The notes under the pieces are model-generated. The model searched no databases. It saw only the letters and a program-made list of their open reading frames with translations, and was not told the DNA's origin. Below, piece after piece: positions 6,088 through 13,668 of a stretch of 16,128 nucleotides of DNA. The stretch covers positions 1 through 16,128 of the forward strand of contig JASLED010000033.1 of the NCBI GenBank assembly GCA_030151255.1, in the 5' to 3' direction. How positions within the stretch are numbered: the first letter of the stretch is position 1; each line of letters starts with the position of its first letter. Both the position numbers and the translations under genes were made by a program. The stretch comes from Flavobacterium sp. Its GTDB lineage: Bacteria > Bacteroidota > Bacteroidia > Flavobacteriales > Flavobacteriaceae.

Positions 6088-6225
6088 TTACTGTAATAAT
6101 AAAGCTATCCATTTAAATACATTTTTTTTAAACAGCCCGACCGCAGGGAGTAAGCCAGACGAAGTCAACAAGCCGAAAATGAGGGTAGGAAAAAGTATAT
6201 AATTGAAACATTACATAATTATATA

Positions 6226-6274
6226 AAAATGCTGTTTCTAAATCTATCAATAATAGATTTAGAAACAGCATTTT
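6226..6274. repeat. Perfect 22-bp hairpin
   Basis: Arms 6226-6247 and 6253-6274 are exact reverse complements with a 5-nt loop CAATA. The outer ends are A and T runs, so it also has the form of a bidirectional terminator. It lies inside the candidate oriT region. Confidence 0.8.
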
Positions 6275-6303
6275 CTGACCGCCTTTAGTGGGCTATCAGC
6301 TTC

Positions 6304-6335
6304 GGTAAAGGTAACCTTAGTCGGTTACCTTTACC
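6304..6335. repeat. Perfect 13-bp hairpin
   Basis: Arms 6304-6316 (GGTAAAGGTAACC) and 6323-6335 are exact reverse complements with a 6-nt loop TTAGTC. There is no T tract after it, so a terminator is less likely than a binding or processing site such as part of oriT. Confidence 0.75.
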
Positions 6336-6483
6336 TCGCTACTAAGTCAATTTCGAAAACGGATTTTGCTCAATCCTTATTTCTCATTAACTTAGTCTAC
6401 CTGCACGAAGCGAGGAGGCACAAATGTAGCTACAAATTACCATTTGCATCTACATTTCTTTCTTCCCTCGTCCTGCGGAGCAT

Positions 6484-6558
6484 GGATTTTCTATACGCTG
6501 CACTGCGTTTCGCTGAAAATCCTGGAGCAAAATTTCTTCACGCTTCGCTGAAATTTTG
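6484..6558. repeat. Two related tandem hairpins
   Basis: The first stem pairs 6484-6491 with 6515-6522; the second pairs 6528-6536 with 6550-6558. Both loops end in the same direct repeat, TTCGCTGAAA (6509-6518 and 6544-6553), followed by a GGAG. The shared design suggests duplication and a common ligand, perhaps the MobC-like protein. Confidence 0.55.
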
Positions 6559-6565
6559 GAGTGTT

Positions 6566-6605
6566 ACCCCTGGTTGCTGATAGCTGGCTATCAGCAACCA
6601 GGGGT
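6566..6605. repeat. Perfect 19-bp hairpin next to mobC
   Basis: Arms 6566-6584 and 6587-6605 are exact reverse complements with only two unpaired bases between them, G+C-rich at the base (ACCCCTGG). It lies 23 nt before the mobC ATG. It could be the inverted repeat beside nic, a terminator insulating the mob operon, or an operator for it. Confidence 0.75.
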
Positions 6606-6628
6606 GGGTAAAAAAGCAAGTTTTTTAT

Positions 6629-6919
6629 ATGGAAAAAGATAGTGTTTTACGTCTTCGTTTAAGTAGCGAAGACAAACAAAAGATACAAGCTCGGGCGGAA
6701 AGTGAAGGTTTAAAAATAAGTTCCTATGCTCGTCAGATGCTACTCTTTGGCGAGGTTATAAAAGTCGATGCTGAAGACAAGAAAACACTTAATGGTATTG
6801 CTAATAACTTGAACCAATTGACTCGGCATTACAACCAAACAGGCGAGCGCAAGCCAGAGCTTGAAACGATATTAAAAACCTTAATAGACGAGATCCGCCA
6901 TGCCTACCGCAAACGCTAA
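6629..6919 (+). CDS. mobC: MobC-like mobilization accessory protein
   Basis: The 96-residue protein has the pattern of relaxosome accessory proteins. A ribbon-helix-helix starts with the strand SVLRLRLSSEDKQKIQARAE (residues 5-24) and the helix ISSYARQMLLFG (30-41). A C-terminal segment with LNGIANNLNQLTRHYNQTG (54-72) follows, which is the hallmark of the MobC family. Such proteins bind oriT, help melt the strand around nic and guide the relaxase. The start at 6629 gives the full RHH strand. The gene overlaps the relaxase gene by 20 nt and lies immediately after a 19-bp perfect hairpin, consistent with binding to the candidate oriT upstream. Confidence 0.88.
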   Translation: MEKDSVLRLRLSSEDKQKIQARAESEGLKISSYARQMLLFGEVIKVDAEDKKTLNGIANNLNQLTRHYNQTGERKPELETILKTLIDEIRHAYRKR

Positions 6920-8342
6920 TACAGGAAACGGATTTAGTAAAGCCGTTAGTTATGCGCTGCAGGAACAAAAGCAGCTGCCCGAGAATCAACGAGCTGTTGT
7001 TTTGGAGTATAGTAATGTGCATGGAACAAGCCGCGATATAGGTCGTCAAATGCGAGATATTGCCGATGACAGGGATCGTGTGCAAAAGCCCGTTTTACAC
7101 CTTCAAATCAACTTTCATCCTGAGGAGAAGTTAGGGAGAGAAGAAGCAGAAAGAGCTGTTCATGCGATTTTGAAAGAAGTCGGTATTTCCGCAGACAACC
7201 ATCAATATGTTTTGGTGCAGCATCGGGATAAGGCGCATGATCATTATCATGTTGTTGCCAATCGTATTGGCATGGATGGTAGTTTGGTGAGTAATGAGCG
7301 TATTATAGAACGTTTGCAAGTAGCTTGTGATAAGGTGGAACAGGAACAAGGCTTACGGAGAACGGAGGGTAGAACTGTTTTTTATGATCCAAGTCAAGAG
7401 AAAGGGTTTCGCTATGCTACGAGTGAAGAAAAGAAAGCGCACCGAGCGAAACATAAAAAAACAAGTTTAGATAAAAATCCGAATAAGGGAGAACAGCAGG
7501 TTGTTATTAAAAATGAGGTCATAAAAGTTCTGCAGGATAAAAAAATCAATACTGCAGCTGCTTTTAAAAAGGCATTGGAAAGTAGGGGTATTGATGTTCG
7601 ATTAATGGGGAATAAGAACGGTATTTCGGGTGTTTCATTCAAAACGGACAAGATCAGTGTTAAAGGCTCTCAAATAGGAGCTAAATGGGGTGATATCAGC
7701 AAGGTATTAGCACATAACAGTAAAACTATTCCAGAAAAGAAAAGTATTAGTAGGGAAGAGGTAGAGAATCATTTACGAGCAGATTTGCAAGATGCTCTTT
7801 CTCGCTGTATGTCTTTGGGCTATAGTGCTAATGTCAACCATATCTTGAAAATACGAGGTTTGGAGCGTACTCCGCTTGGTTATTCTTATCAAGTCAAAGG
7901 TATTCCTTTATTGATTAAATCGGATTTAGAAAAGGGGATAAGAGATACGATTTCCGAAAGTTTGTCTTTGCGTAAGCAGTACGATAAACGTAAAGCATAT
8001 GAGGATAAAGTTCGAAAAGCTCAATCATTGGAGATAAAAAAAGTACCTCTTTTCTTTAATAAGGAAATAAAGGAGGAAAACGCTAAAGCGGAAGCCTATA
8101 ATAAGCGATTGGAACAAGAAAAACAGAAAATTGCACAGAATCCTGTTAAAGAGCCTAGTCTACAACGTAAGCAGGTTCTTGATAAGTATATTGATAGTGC
8201 TGTTAAATGTAAAATAACAATAGACAACAGAGCTGAAAAGCAAGAAAGGGAACTAAGCCGATTTGAGCAGATGAAAGTTACTAAAGAAGAAAATCCAGAA
8301 CAAATCCAAAAGCGTGATCGATCTCGAGGTTACAGAAGATAA
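6900..8342 (+). CDS. Relaxase, MobA/VirD2 family (MOBP-like)
   Basis: The 480-residue protein is a DNA-nicking relaxase that cuts at oriT and stays bound to the 5' end during transfer. The N-terminal half is the relaxase/mobilization nuclease domain. Tyr18 in GNGFSKAVSYALQEQ is the probable nucleophile, and metal-binding motif III is HRDKAHDHYHVVANRIGMDG (108-127) with His108, Asp110, His113, His115 and His117. The C-terminal half (about 190-480) is basic and helical, with a likely coiled coil near 380-420 (KEIKEENAKAEAYNKRLEQEKQ), and has no recognisable primase or helicase domain. The ATG at 6900 lies inside mobC, so the two are translationally coupled. No type IV secretion or coupling protein gene is in the window, so transfer would need a helper element. 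The base composition is less AT-rich than the flanking cargo. Confidence 0.93.
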   Translation: MPTANANTGNGFSKAVSYALQEQKQLPENQRAVVLEYSNVHGTSRDIGRQMRDIADDRDRVQKPVLHLQINFHPEEKLGREEAERAVHAILKEVGISADNHQYVLVQHRDKAHDHYHVVANRIGMDGSLVSNERIIERLQVACDKVEQEQGLRRTEGRTVFYDPSQEKGFRYATSEEKKAHRAKHKKTSLDKNPNKGEQQVVIKNEVIKVLQDKKINTAAAFKKALESRGIDVRLMGNKNGISGVSFKTDKISVKGSQIGAKWGDISKVLAHNSKTIPEKKSISREEVENHLRADLQDALSRCMSLGYSANVNHILKIRGLERTPLGYSYQVKGIPLLIKSDLEKGIRDTISESLSLRKQYDKRKAYEDKVRKAQSLEIKKVPLFFNKEIKEENAKAEAYNKRLEQEKQKIAQNPVKEPSLQRKQVLDKYIDSAVKCKITIDNRAEKQERELSRFEQMKVTKEENPEQIQKRDRSRGYRR

Positions 8343-8416
8343 TAACCGGAAATTCCTTTTGAAAAAAATATATTTAATTCAACTTAACTGAATATGACAC
8401 TGTCCACAATTTTGTG

Positions 8417-8887
8417 TTAATATTTTAATTCATTCATTATTTTTTCTGGCACTATATCTTGAGTACTTCTTCCTGCATTATTTTTTATACTAAAATCTGC
8501 TCCTTTTTTATATAATTCTTTAAGGTTAATCAAATTTTTACCCCCTTTCCAATGCATAACACAAACCCAAGACGCAGTATTTCCATTAATATCTTGTATA
8601 TCTAGATTTACATTGTTTTTTAATAATATTTTTACAATTTCATCATGAACTTCCTGTACCGCAAAATGCAAAGCAGTATATCCATTATTATCTTGCATAT
8701 TTATATCGGATCCGTTATTTAATAACCAATCTAAAAGCTCCGTATTATTATAAAATGAAGTGTTATGTAAGGCAGTTTTGCCAAACTCATCTTTAATTTC
8801 AATACCATTATCTAATAAGAATGATTTAACTTTATCATTTTGATTTTGCTCAATAAAAATGAACAGATTATTGATGTTAATATTCAT
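8417..8887 (-). CDS. Ankyrin-repeat protein
   Basis: The 156-residue protein consists almost entirely of ankyrin repeats: one degenerate repeat at about 5-31, clear ones at 35-67 (GKTALHNTSFYNNTELLDWL), 69-100 (GYTALHFAVQEVHDEIVKIL) and 102-135 (GNTASWVCVMHW.., slightly extended), and a last half repeat at 137-156. There is no signal peptide, so it should be cytoplasmic and bind another protein. Small ankyrin proteins in Bacteroidota accessory DNA often serve as immunity proteins for polymorphic toxins, but no toxin is visible here, so that role is only a possibility. It is convergent with the relaxase gene. Its start codon lies within a 13-bp hairpin, and the gene is flanked by 9-nt direct repeats. 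Confidence 0.88.
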   Translation of the reverse strand: MNININNLFIFIEQNQNDKVKSFLLDNGIEIKDEFGKTALHNTSFYNNTELLDWLLNNGSDINMQDNNGYTALHFAVQEVHDEIVKILLKNNVNLDIQDINGNTASWVCVMHWKGGKNLINLKELYKKGADFSIKNNAGRSTQDIVPEKIMNELKY

Positions 8888-8916
8888 GATGTTTTATTTT
8901 TTTATAAAACATCATG
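8885..8916 (-). promoter_or_regulatory. Hairpin covering the ankyrin gene start codon
   Basis: Arms 8885-8897 and 8904-8916 are perfect 13-nt reverse complements with a loop of six T (A on the mRNA). The arm includes the ATG (8885-8887 as CAT on the plus strand). In the mRNA the start codon would be base-paired, so translation may be low unless it is coupled to the small open frame that ends inside the hairpin, or the structure may end transcription of that frame. Confidence 0.5.
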
Positions 8917-8997
8917 GTCCACAATATTCTTCAAATAGATGACATTTTGTTGAATGCTATCTATTTGAAGATGGGCTTTCTGGTCGATAATGCTCAT
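8902..8997 (-). CDS. Small open frame upstream of the ankyrin gene
   Basis: An ATG at 8997 starts a 31-residue frame (MSIIDQKAHLQIDSIQQN.., ending in HDVL) that stops 14 nt before the ankyrin ATG. Its composition is protein-like (amphipathic, helix-forming) and its position would allow coupling with the ankyrin gene. It may be a real small protein, a leader frame, or the front of a gene cut by insertion of the ankyrin gene. I do not recognise it. It contains a 12-nt inverted repeat (8929-8940 with 8959-8970). Confidence 0.35.
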   Translation of the reverse strand: MSIIDQKAHLQIDSIQQNVIYLKNIVDHDVL

Positions 8998-9143
8998 AAT
9001 TATTTTTTCTTAAATACAAGAATTATTGTATAAACAGGAAAGTCATACCCTATGAACTCCATGATTACAATAATTCATTTATACTCAATCTTCCGTTGAT
9101 ATATTATCTAAATTCAATGGGCTTGCAGTAACAAGTCCAAACG

Positions 9144-11915
9144 TTAGAAATATCTTGGAAAGTATGCTATTGATAGCATAAAAAATCGATTTAACGTATT
9201 TTTATAACCAATTGTTGTAGATTCAATATTATTTGAAATATAAATTCCCTTATTTTGGTTTAAGATATCATATATAGACATTTTTACTTCGTAATTTTTC
9301 TGCTTTCCTATTCTATATGTGCTATTAACATTCCAAATAAACAAATTATCTATAGTGCTATATTTAAATAATTTATTGGTCACATTGTTATTTATCTGCC
9401 AATTCTTGGTAATTCCATATGCTATTACGAATGTACTATTCCAGTTCAGATTAGTGAATTTTTCGGTATAATCTTCATTTTCAATCAGCCTTCTAGATGC
9501 ATAGAGATTTACTGTATTTTTTACACCTAACTGAAGTTTGTCAATTTTGGTATAATAAATATTAAACGTTCCTGAATATGTATTTTGATTCAATTTATAC
9601 AAATCAATATTGATATATTGATATTTTAATCTATTTGAAAATCTTAAAGAAAACTCATAGTTAATATTATCCCTGTTTTTGAATATTTTAGCAGCTTTTT
9701 GAATAAAATTAATAGAAAAATTTTCACCTCTTTTATATGAGTTTATATTATAGTATTCCGTTTGATTTTCTGCATAAACTATACTGTCAATGATTTCATG
9801 ATTGAAATATTCTTTTTTAATATCAAAAGTAAAATTAACTCCATGGCTATTACTAGGTTGTAAAGTTGTTTTCCAATTGAAAACATATTTATTAGATTGA
9901 CGTAAATTTAAATTTCCTATTTGTTTTGATGAAGGATTAATATCATCATAGATAGGACTAAGTTGATCTATTTCAGGATAAACTTCATTATAGTTCGTAT
10001 TAATATTTGATGTGAAATTATATTTACTAATCTTTTCATAATTATACGAAAGACCAGAACTAGCTATCAAGCCTATGAAATTCTGTTTAATATTTCGAGA
10101 TATAAAAGTTGATTGATTATCATTAACATAAATTCTATTTACGACATTAGCATATAAATTTAAATGCTTTTTAAACCTACCTAATCGCTTTTTGGAAAAT
10201 AACAGTTTATTATATGATAATCCTTGTTCTAAATTATAGCGAATCAACTCTTCTTCTCTAGTTAAATAATTTACTGAATAAACCCCTTCATTCAAATCAT
10301 CTACATGGTAATCACTCTTTTCATTGGTGATTGATGTCTGTTGGAATATTGATATATTATCGTATGTTAATCTTAGATTAGCGGTTGCATTATACCCTTT
10401 CTGGGTACTGGAATACAATCTGTTAAATTGTTTGCTTTCTAAATTATCTATAAAATTGATATAATCATTACTGCGATTAAGAAGACTCTTTGAGTTTTTC
10501 AAAGAAACCTCAAGAAAAGTATTTATTTTTATCTTATTCAGGAAATTATAATGATTTAATTTTGGCTCAATATCTATTCCAACTTTAGAATATACATGAG
10601 TTTTTTTATTATCTGACTGAGACAATAGATTGTTTTTACTATGGTTATTGGAAAATTCAAATTCCACTTCAGAATTATTCAAAGATTTAAAATCAGAAAC
10701 ATTAGTGGATAATAATGCAGTAATAGATGTAGGTCTATTGTTCCAGTCGAAATAATTGATAAATGAACTGTTCATTTGGTTTTCATATCCCCTTCTATCA
10801 TTTTGTGTTTTTCTATTTGAATAATTATTATTTAGAGCTTGACTTACATAATTTATACTACTGCTATCTACATTAAATTCATTTGACCATTTTGACAAAA
10901 AACTAGTCGTAAGATACTTCGTACTTTTTTTGGATAAACTATTAAAATTTCGATAGTATCGAGCACCAATAACATCTTCACTGCTTAATCCCGATTTAAA
11001 AAAATTAGGATTATAATCTGCTGATATACCGACGCCTTTATAGGCAGAGTTTGACAATAACTGATCTATAGATGAAAGATTTTTATTTATATTATTTTTA
11101 GCATAAATTAAACTGACTTGGTTTAGATCATCTCTATAATTTAAACTCGAACTTACATCTAGATATTTGTTAAAACTATACCCCATAGCTATATTCCCAA
11201 AAAGCATTTTCTCTTTTCCCTTTTTCAATTGTACATTCATTTCATAGCTACTGCTATTATTTTCCATTTCATAGCGTTGTGTTGTCTCATACAACTGGAT
11301 TTTATCTACAGAGGATTTGGGAATATTCTTTAATGCTATACCTTTATCGCTTCCAAAAAACTCTTGACCATTAACAAGAACTTTTGGAACTATTTTATTT
11401 TTATAAGTTATTTTTCCGTCTCCCCAAATAATGAGACCTGGCAATTTGTATAATAAATCTTCTATTACAGCATTAGAATCTAAGGAAAAATAATCCGCTA
11501 TAAATTCAATTGTATCCCTATTCATCCTGACAGGACTTAAATCTATTGTATCCAATTTATTAGATTTTATCTTTAATGAAATACTTTTAAAGTCCTCACT
11601 TTTTACTTTTTTTGAATTAAAATTTATTCTTTTTATTTCGTAACCCGTGTGTGTAATATCTAATCTATATATCGAATCCTTACTGTTAATTTTTAAATTA
11701 AATTGTCCAAAATTATCTGTCAATGTGACTTGGTCTAGCTTGTTTTTATTCAGGTTAAAAAGGGAAATAGAGGCATTCCTTAATACATCATTTCGAGTAC
11801 TGTCTACAACAGATCCAAGTATGCTGATCGATACTGTTTGAGCGCTACAAAAAAACGAAGTTATTATATAACATATTAGTATAATATACCTAATATCGCT
11901 TGTCTTCTTGATCAT
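9144..11915 (-). CDS. Outer-membrane beta-barrel protein with carboxypeptidase-regulatory and TonB plug-like domains
   Basis: This 923-residue protein has a signal peptide ending near FFCSAQ (residue 26). A carboxypeptidase-regulatory-like beta-sandwich covers about 30-105 (GSVVDSTRNDVLRNASISLF.., DNFGQFNL). A plug-like domain follows at about 115-245 (AVIEDLLYKLPGLIIWGDGK, then VPKVLVNGQEFFGSDKG). The remainder, about 250-923, is Asn/Tyr/Ser-rich alternating sequence of a 22-strand-type barrel, ending in a typical aromatic terminus (..AYFPRYF). No SusD partner accompanies it, which argues against polysaccharide uptake. No TonB box was identified by eye, so it may be a receptor or an export channel. 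It is the last gene of the operon and its ATG overlaps the stop of the beta-propeller gene (ATGA). A surface role in moving the operon's exported protein is inference. Confidence 0.85.
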   Translation of the reverse strand: MIKKTSDIRYIILICYIITSFFCSAQTVSISILGSVVDSTRNDVLRNASISLFNLNKNKLDQVTLTDNFGQFNLKINSKDSIYRLDITHTGYEIKRINFNSKKVKSEDFKSISLKIKSNKLDTIDLSPVRMNRDTIEFIADYFSLDSNAVIEDLLYKLPGLIIWGDGKITYKNKIVPKVLVNGQEFFGSDKGIALKNIPKSSVDKIQLYETTQRYEMENNSSSYEMNVQLKKGKEKMLFGNIAMGYSFNKYLDVSSSLNYRDDLNQVSLIYAKNNINKNLSSIDQLLSNSAYKGVGISADYNPNFFKSGLSSEDVIGARYYRNFNSLSKKSTKYLTTSFLSKWSNEFNVDSSSINYVSQALNNNYSNRKTQNDRRGYENQMNSSFINYFDWNNRPTSITALLSTNVSDFKSLNNSEVEFEFSNNHSKNNLLSQSDNKKTHVYSKVGIDIEPKLNHYNFLNKIKINTFLEVSLKNSKSLLNRSNDYINFIDNLESKQFNRLYSSTQKGYNATANLRLTYDNISIFQQTSITNEKSDYHVDDLNEGVYSVNYLTREEELIRYNLEQGLSYNKLLFSKKRLGRFKKHLNLYANVVNRIYVNDNQSTFISRNIKQNFIGLIASSGLSYNYEKISKYNFTSNINTNYNEVYPEIDQLSPIYDDINPSSKQIGNLNLRQSNKYVFNWKTTLQPSNSHGVNFTFDIKKEYFNHEIIDSIVYAENQTEYYNINSYKRGENFSINFIQKAAKIFKNRDNINYEFSLRFSNRLKYQYINIDLYKLNQNTYSGTFNIYYTKIDKLQLGVKNTVNLYASRRLIENEDYTEKFTNLNWNSTFVIAYGITKNWQINNNVTNKLFKYSTIDNLFIWNVNSTYRIGKQKNYEVKMSIYDILNQNKGIYISNNIESTTIGYKNTLNRFFMLSIAYFPRYF

Positions 11916-13072
11916 TTTAATTTAAATTTAACTAAAATTGGATTTGGATGTTTAGCTAATTTATTGGACAGATTAGATACCTTATGCCCCTCATTTTCTA
12001 ATTTTTGAATTATATCAAAAATGTCATAAGGATAAATAATTGTAAAAAGATATTCTCCGTCCGACATAAGATAAGGGAAACCTTTAGTACTCATTATTGG
12101 TAAAAAATCATTCTCACTAGAAGGTATTAAATTGTTCAAGTTAAAAAATTCTTCACTCATAGGATTATACATAATATTAATATCTGGATAACCCCTATAA
12201 TAAAGAAGTAAGTAGTCTTTATAGATTTGTATATTTTCAAAACCTTGGCTTACCTTATAATTATTCATCAGATATGATTCATATTCTTCATTATTCTTTA
12301 ATGAAAGAATTTTTTCATAATCAATGGTACTCTCTATAGGTAAAATTATACGAATAGCTTTTTGAATTCCTTTTTCATTTAATTGAAATATTTGATAGTC
12401 TCCCCAACTCACAAAATACCCAACCGAATCATGAATCTTGTTAAAAGAATTAGAGAAAGGATAATCCATACTATGGATATTCCAATTTACTTTTGTCGAA
12501 TCTGATAACTTTAATAGTGGTTTATCTTTAGTTTCTAAAACTATCTTTTCTATAGATCCTTTCTTCACATCTCTCGCATAAAAAACTGTTTTACCTAATC
12601 GAATTGAGTCTAGTATATTATGATTCTTTTGTATTTGAGGGTTAATAATTTCTCCTTTTGAGCCTAATATAGCTGAGAACTGTTTATTTTCAAGATAAAA
12701 TTGAATCTTAAGTTTTTTATCAAACACTGATAAATCAGATATTCTTATCGATTTATTTTGCATTTTCAAATTCTTTAAATGAAGAATAGGCTCTCCATTT
12801 TTTGAATAAATATAAATTCCATTATCGATATCTAATAAATAAATCAAATTATTTATTGTGCACATTTTAGTGATTTTATCAATAGTGTTTTTTTCAATTA
12901 CTGGCAGAGGCAAATACGATATATCTGAAACAAAATCATTGATTGAACCACCAAATAAATATTCAGGAGCAATACGAATAGTATCATTTAAATTAATGTT
13001 GTTTAAGGCAATAACTTGACAAGAAACAACATTAATTTTGAGTAATAAGTATATGATAATTATATATTTCAT
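11912..13072 (-). CDS. Exported 6-bladed beta-propeller protein, probable lipoprotein
   Basis: The 386-residue protein has a hydrophobic signal sequence ending in NVVSCQ. VVSC (residues 16-19) fits a lipobox, so Cys19 may be lipidated and anchor it in the outer membrane. The mature part starts like Bacteroidota 6-bladed beta-propellers (FGGSINDFVSDISYLPLP, 40-57). Repeated short blades of the form NLIYLLDIDNGIYIYSKNGE (74-93) and a terminal block ending in NPILVKFKLK follow. The gene product at the window's right edge has the same type of ending, so the operon encodes two such proteins. The family is common beside small exported peptides in Bacteroidota, but its biochemical function is not established. 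Both ends overlap neighbours by 4 nt (ATGA), so it is co-translated with the thioredoxin-like and barrel genes. Confidence 0.7.
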   Translation of the reverse strand: MKYIIIIYLLLKINVVSCQVIALNNINLNDTIRIAPEYLFGGSINDFVSDISYLPLPVIEKNTIDKITKMCTINNLIYLLDIDNGIYIYSKNGEPILHLKNLKMQNKSIRISDLSVFDKKLKIQFYLENKQFSAILGSKGEIINPQIQKNHNILDSIRLGKTVFYARDVKKGSIEKIVLETKDKPLLKLSDSTKVNWNIHSMDYPFSNSFNKIHDSVGYFVSWGDYQIFQLNEKGIQKAIRIILPIESTIDYEKILSLKNNEEYESYLMNNYKVSQGFENIQIYKDYLLLYYRGYPDINIMYNPMSEEFFNLNNLIPSSENDFLPIMSTKGFPYLMSDGEYLFTIIYPYDIFDIIQKLENEGHKVSNLSNKLAKHPNPILVKFKLK

Positions 13073-13668
13073 TTAGACAACTTTTCTTCAATTGACATTA
13101 AATAGGACTTTGTAAAACTCTTATTTTCTTTAATAGGAGTGAATAAGCAGGTTGAACGAAAATCTTCTGTTAAAATAAACAGAAATGGCATTCCTTTTCC
13201 TTCAAAATGGAATCCTATATTTTGATCAACCAAATTATAAAGTGGGATACTATATTTAAAATTTTTATTACGATTGATAAACACTTTAGATGTAATATCG
13301 TCTGAAATGATTATTGAATTATCTTTTATTACTTGACTTGATTCAGAAATAAGTTTTAATGTTTCTTCAATACATGGCCTACAATCTAAATTTGAGTATC
13401 TAAAAACTAATTTCGGTTTTTTATTTATCAGAGATCCTAATTCTATTTTTTGCAATAAAGTATCTTCAACTGAAATATTTCGATCTATCTTCACGTTATC
13501 ATCTTTTATTAACACAGAGACATAATTATTCCATAATAAATTGGTTATAGAATTATGATTAGTGTTTGATGTTGTATTTAATTTTGGTATCTGTTCAATC
13601 TTTAAATATATAATCCAACTTATGGAAGTAACTAATAAAATCAGTAAAATAGTATGAAGTTTGTCCAT
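13069..13668 (-). CDS. Membrane-anchored thioredoxin-like protein with CRPC active site
   Basis: The 199-residue protein has one N-terminal membrane anchor (about 5-22, uncleaved by appearance), a linker rich in Asn and Thr, and a thioredoxin-like domain from about 78. The strand KPKLVFRYSNLDCRPCIEE holds the redox pair Cys96-Arg-Pro-Cys99, and GKGMPFLFIL (157-166) contains the expected cis-proline (Pro161). It should face the periplasm and oxidise, reduce or isomerise disulfides. The obvious substrate is the six-cysteine secreted protein of the same operon, although cytochrome-type or general roles cannot be excluded. The start overlaps the stop of the membrane glycosyltransferase gene by 1 nt (TAATG), and its own stop overlaps the propeller start. 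Confidence 0.82.
   Translation of the reverse strand: MDKLHTILLILLVTSISWIIYLKIEQIPKLNTTSNTNHNSITNLLWNNYVSVLIKDDNVKIDRNISVEDTLLQKIELGSLINKKPKLVFRYSNLDCRPCIEETLKLISESSQVIKDNSIIISDDITSKVFINRNKNFKYSIPLYNLVDQNIGFHFEGKGMPFLFILTEDFRSTCLFTPIKENKSFTKSYLMSIEEKLSK

Larger units (their letters stand above)
6100..6628. other. Hairpin-rich candidate oriT region upstream of the mobilization genes
   Basis: This stretch has no supportable gene. It contains a G+C-rich segment at 6137-6180, two strong perfect hairpins (6226-6274, 6304-6335), a GTAGCTAC palindrome at 6426-6433 enclosed by inverted 8-mers (6422-6429 and 6450-6457), two related tandem hairpins (6484-6558) and a 19-bp hairpin (6566-6605) just before mobC. 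GGCTATCAGC occurs at 6291-6300 and 6586-6595. Origins of transfer lie next to relaxase genes and consist of inverted repeats beside nic, so oriT is probably here. The nic site cannot be placed from sequence alone. Confidence 0.55.

Noticed and set aside
6801..7651. Minus-strand open frames opposite mobC and the relaxase
   Set aside because: They are antisense to well-supported genes and have no recognisable motifs or signal sequences.
8397..8410. DnaA box near TGTCCACAA
   Set aside because: Only 7 of 9 positions fit the consensus, it lies far from the origin, and the same 9-mer recurs as a flanking repeat of the ankyrin gene.
11647..11841. Plus-strand open frame of 64 codons
   Set aside because: Antisense shadow of the N-terminal domain of the outer-membrane protein gene.
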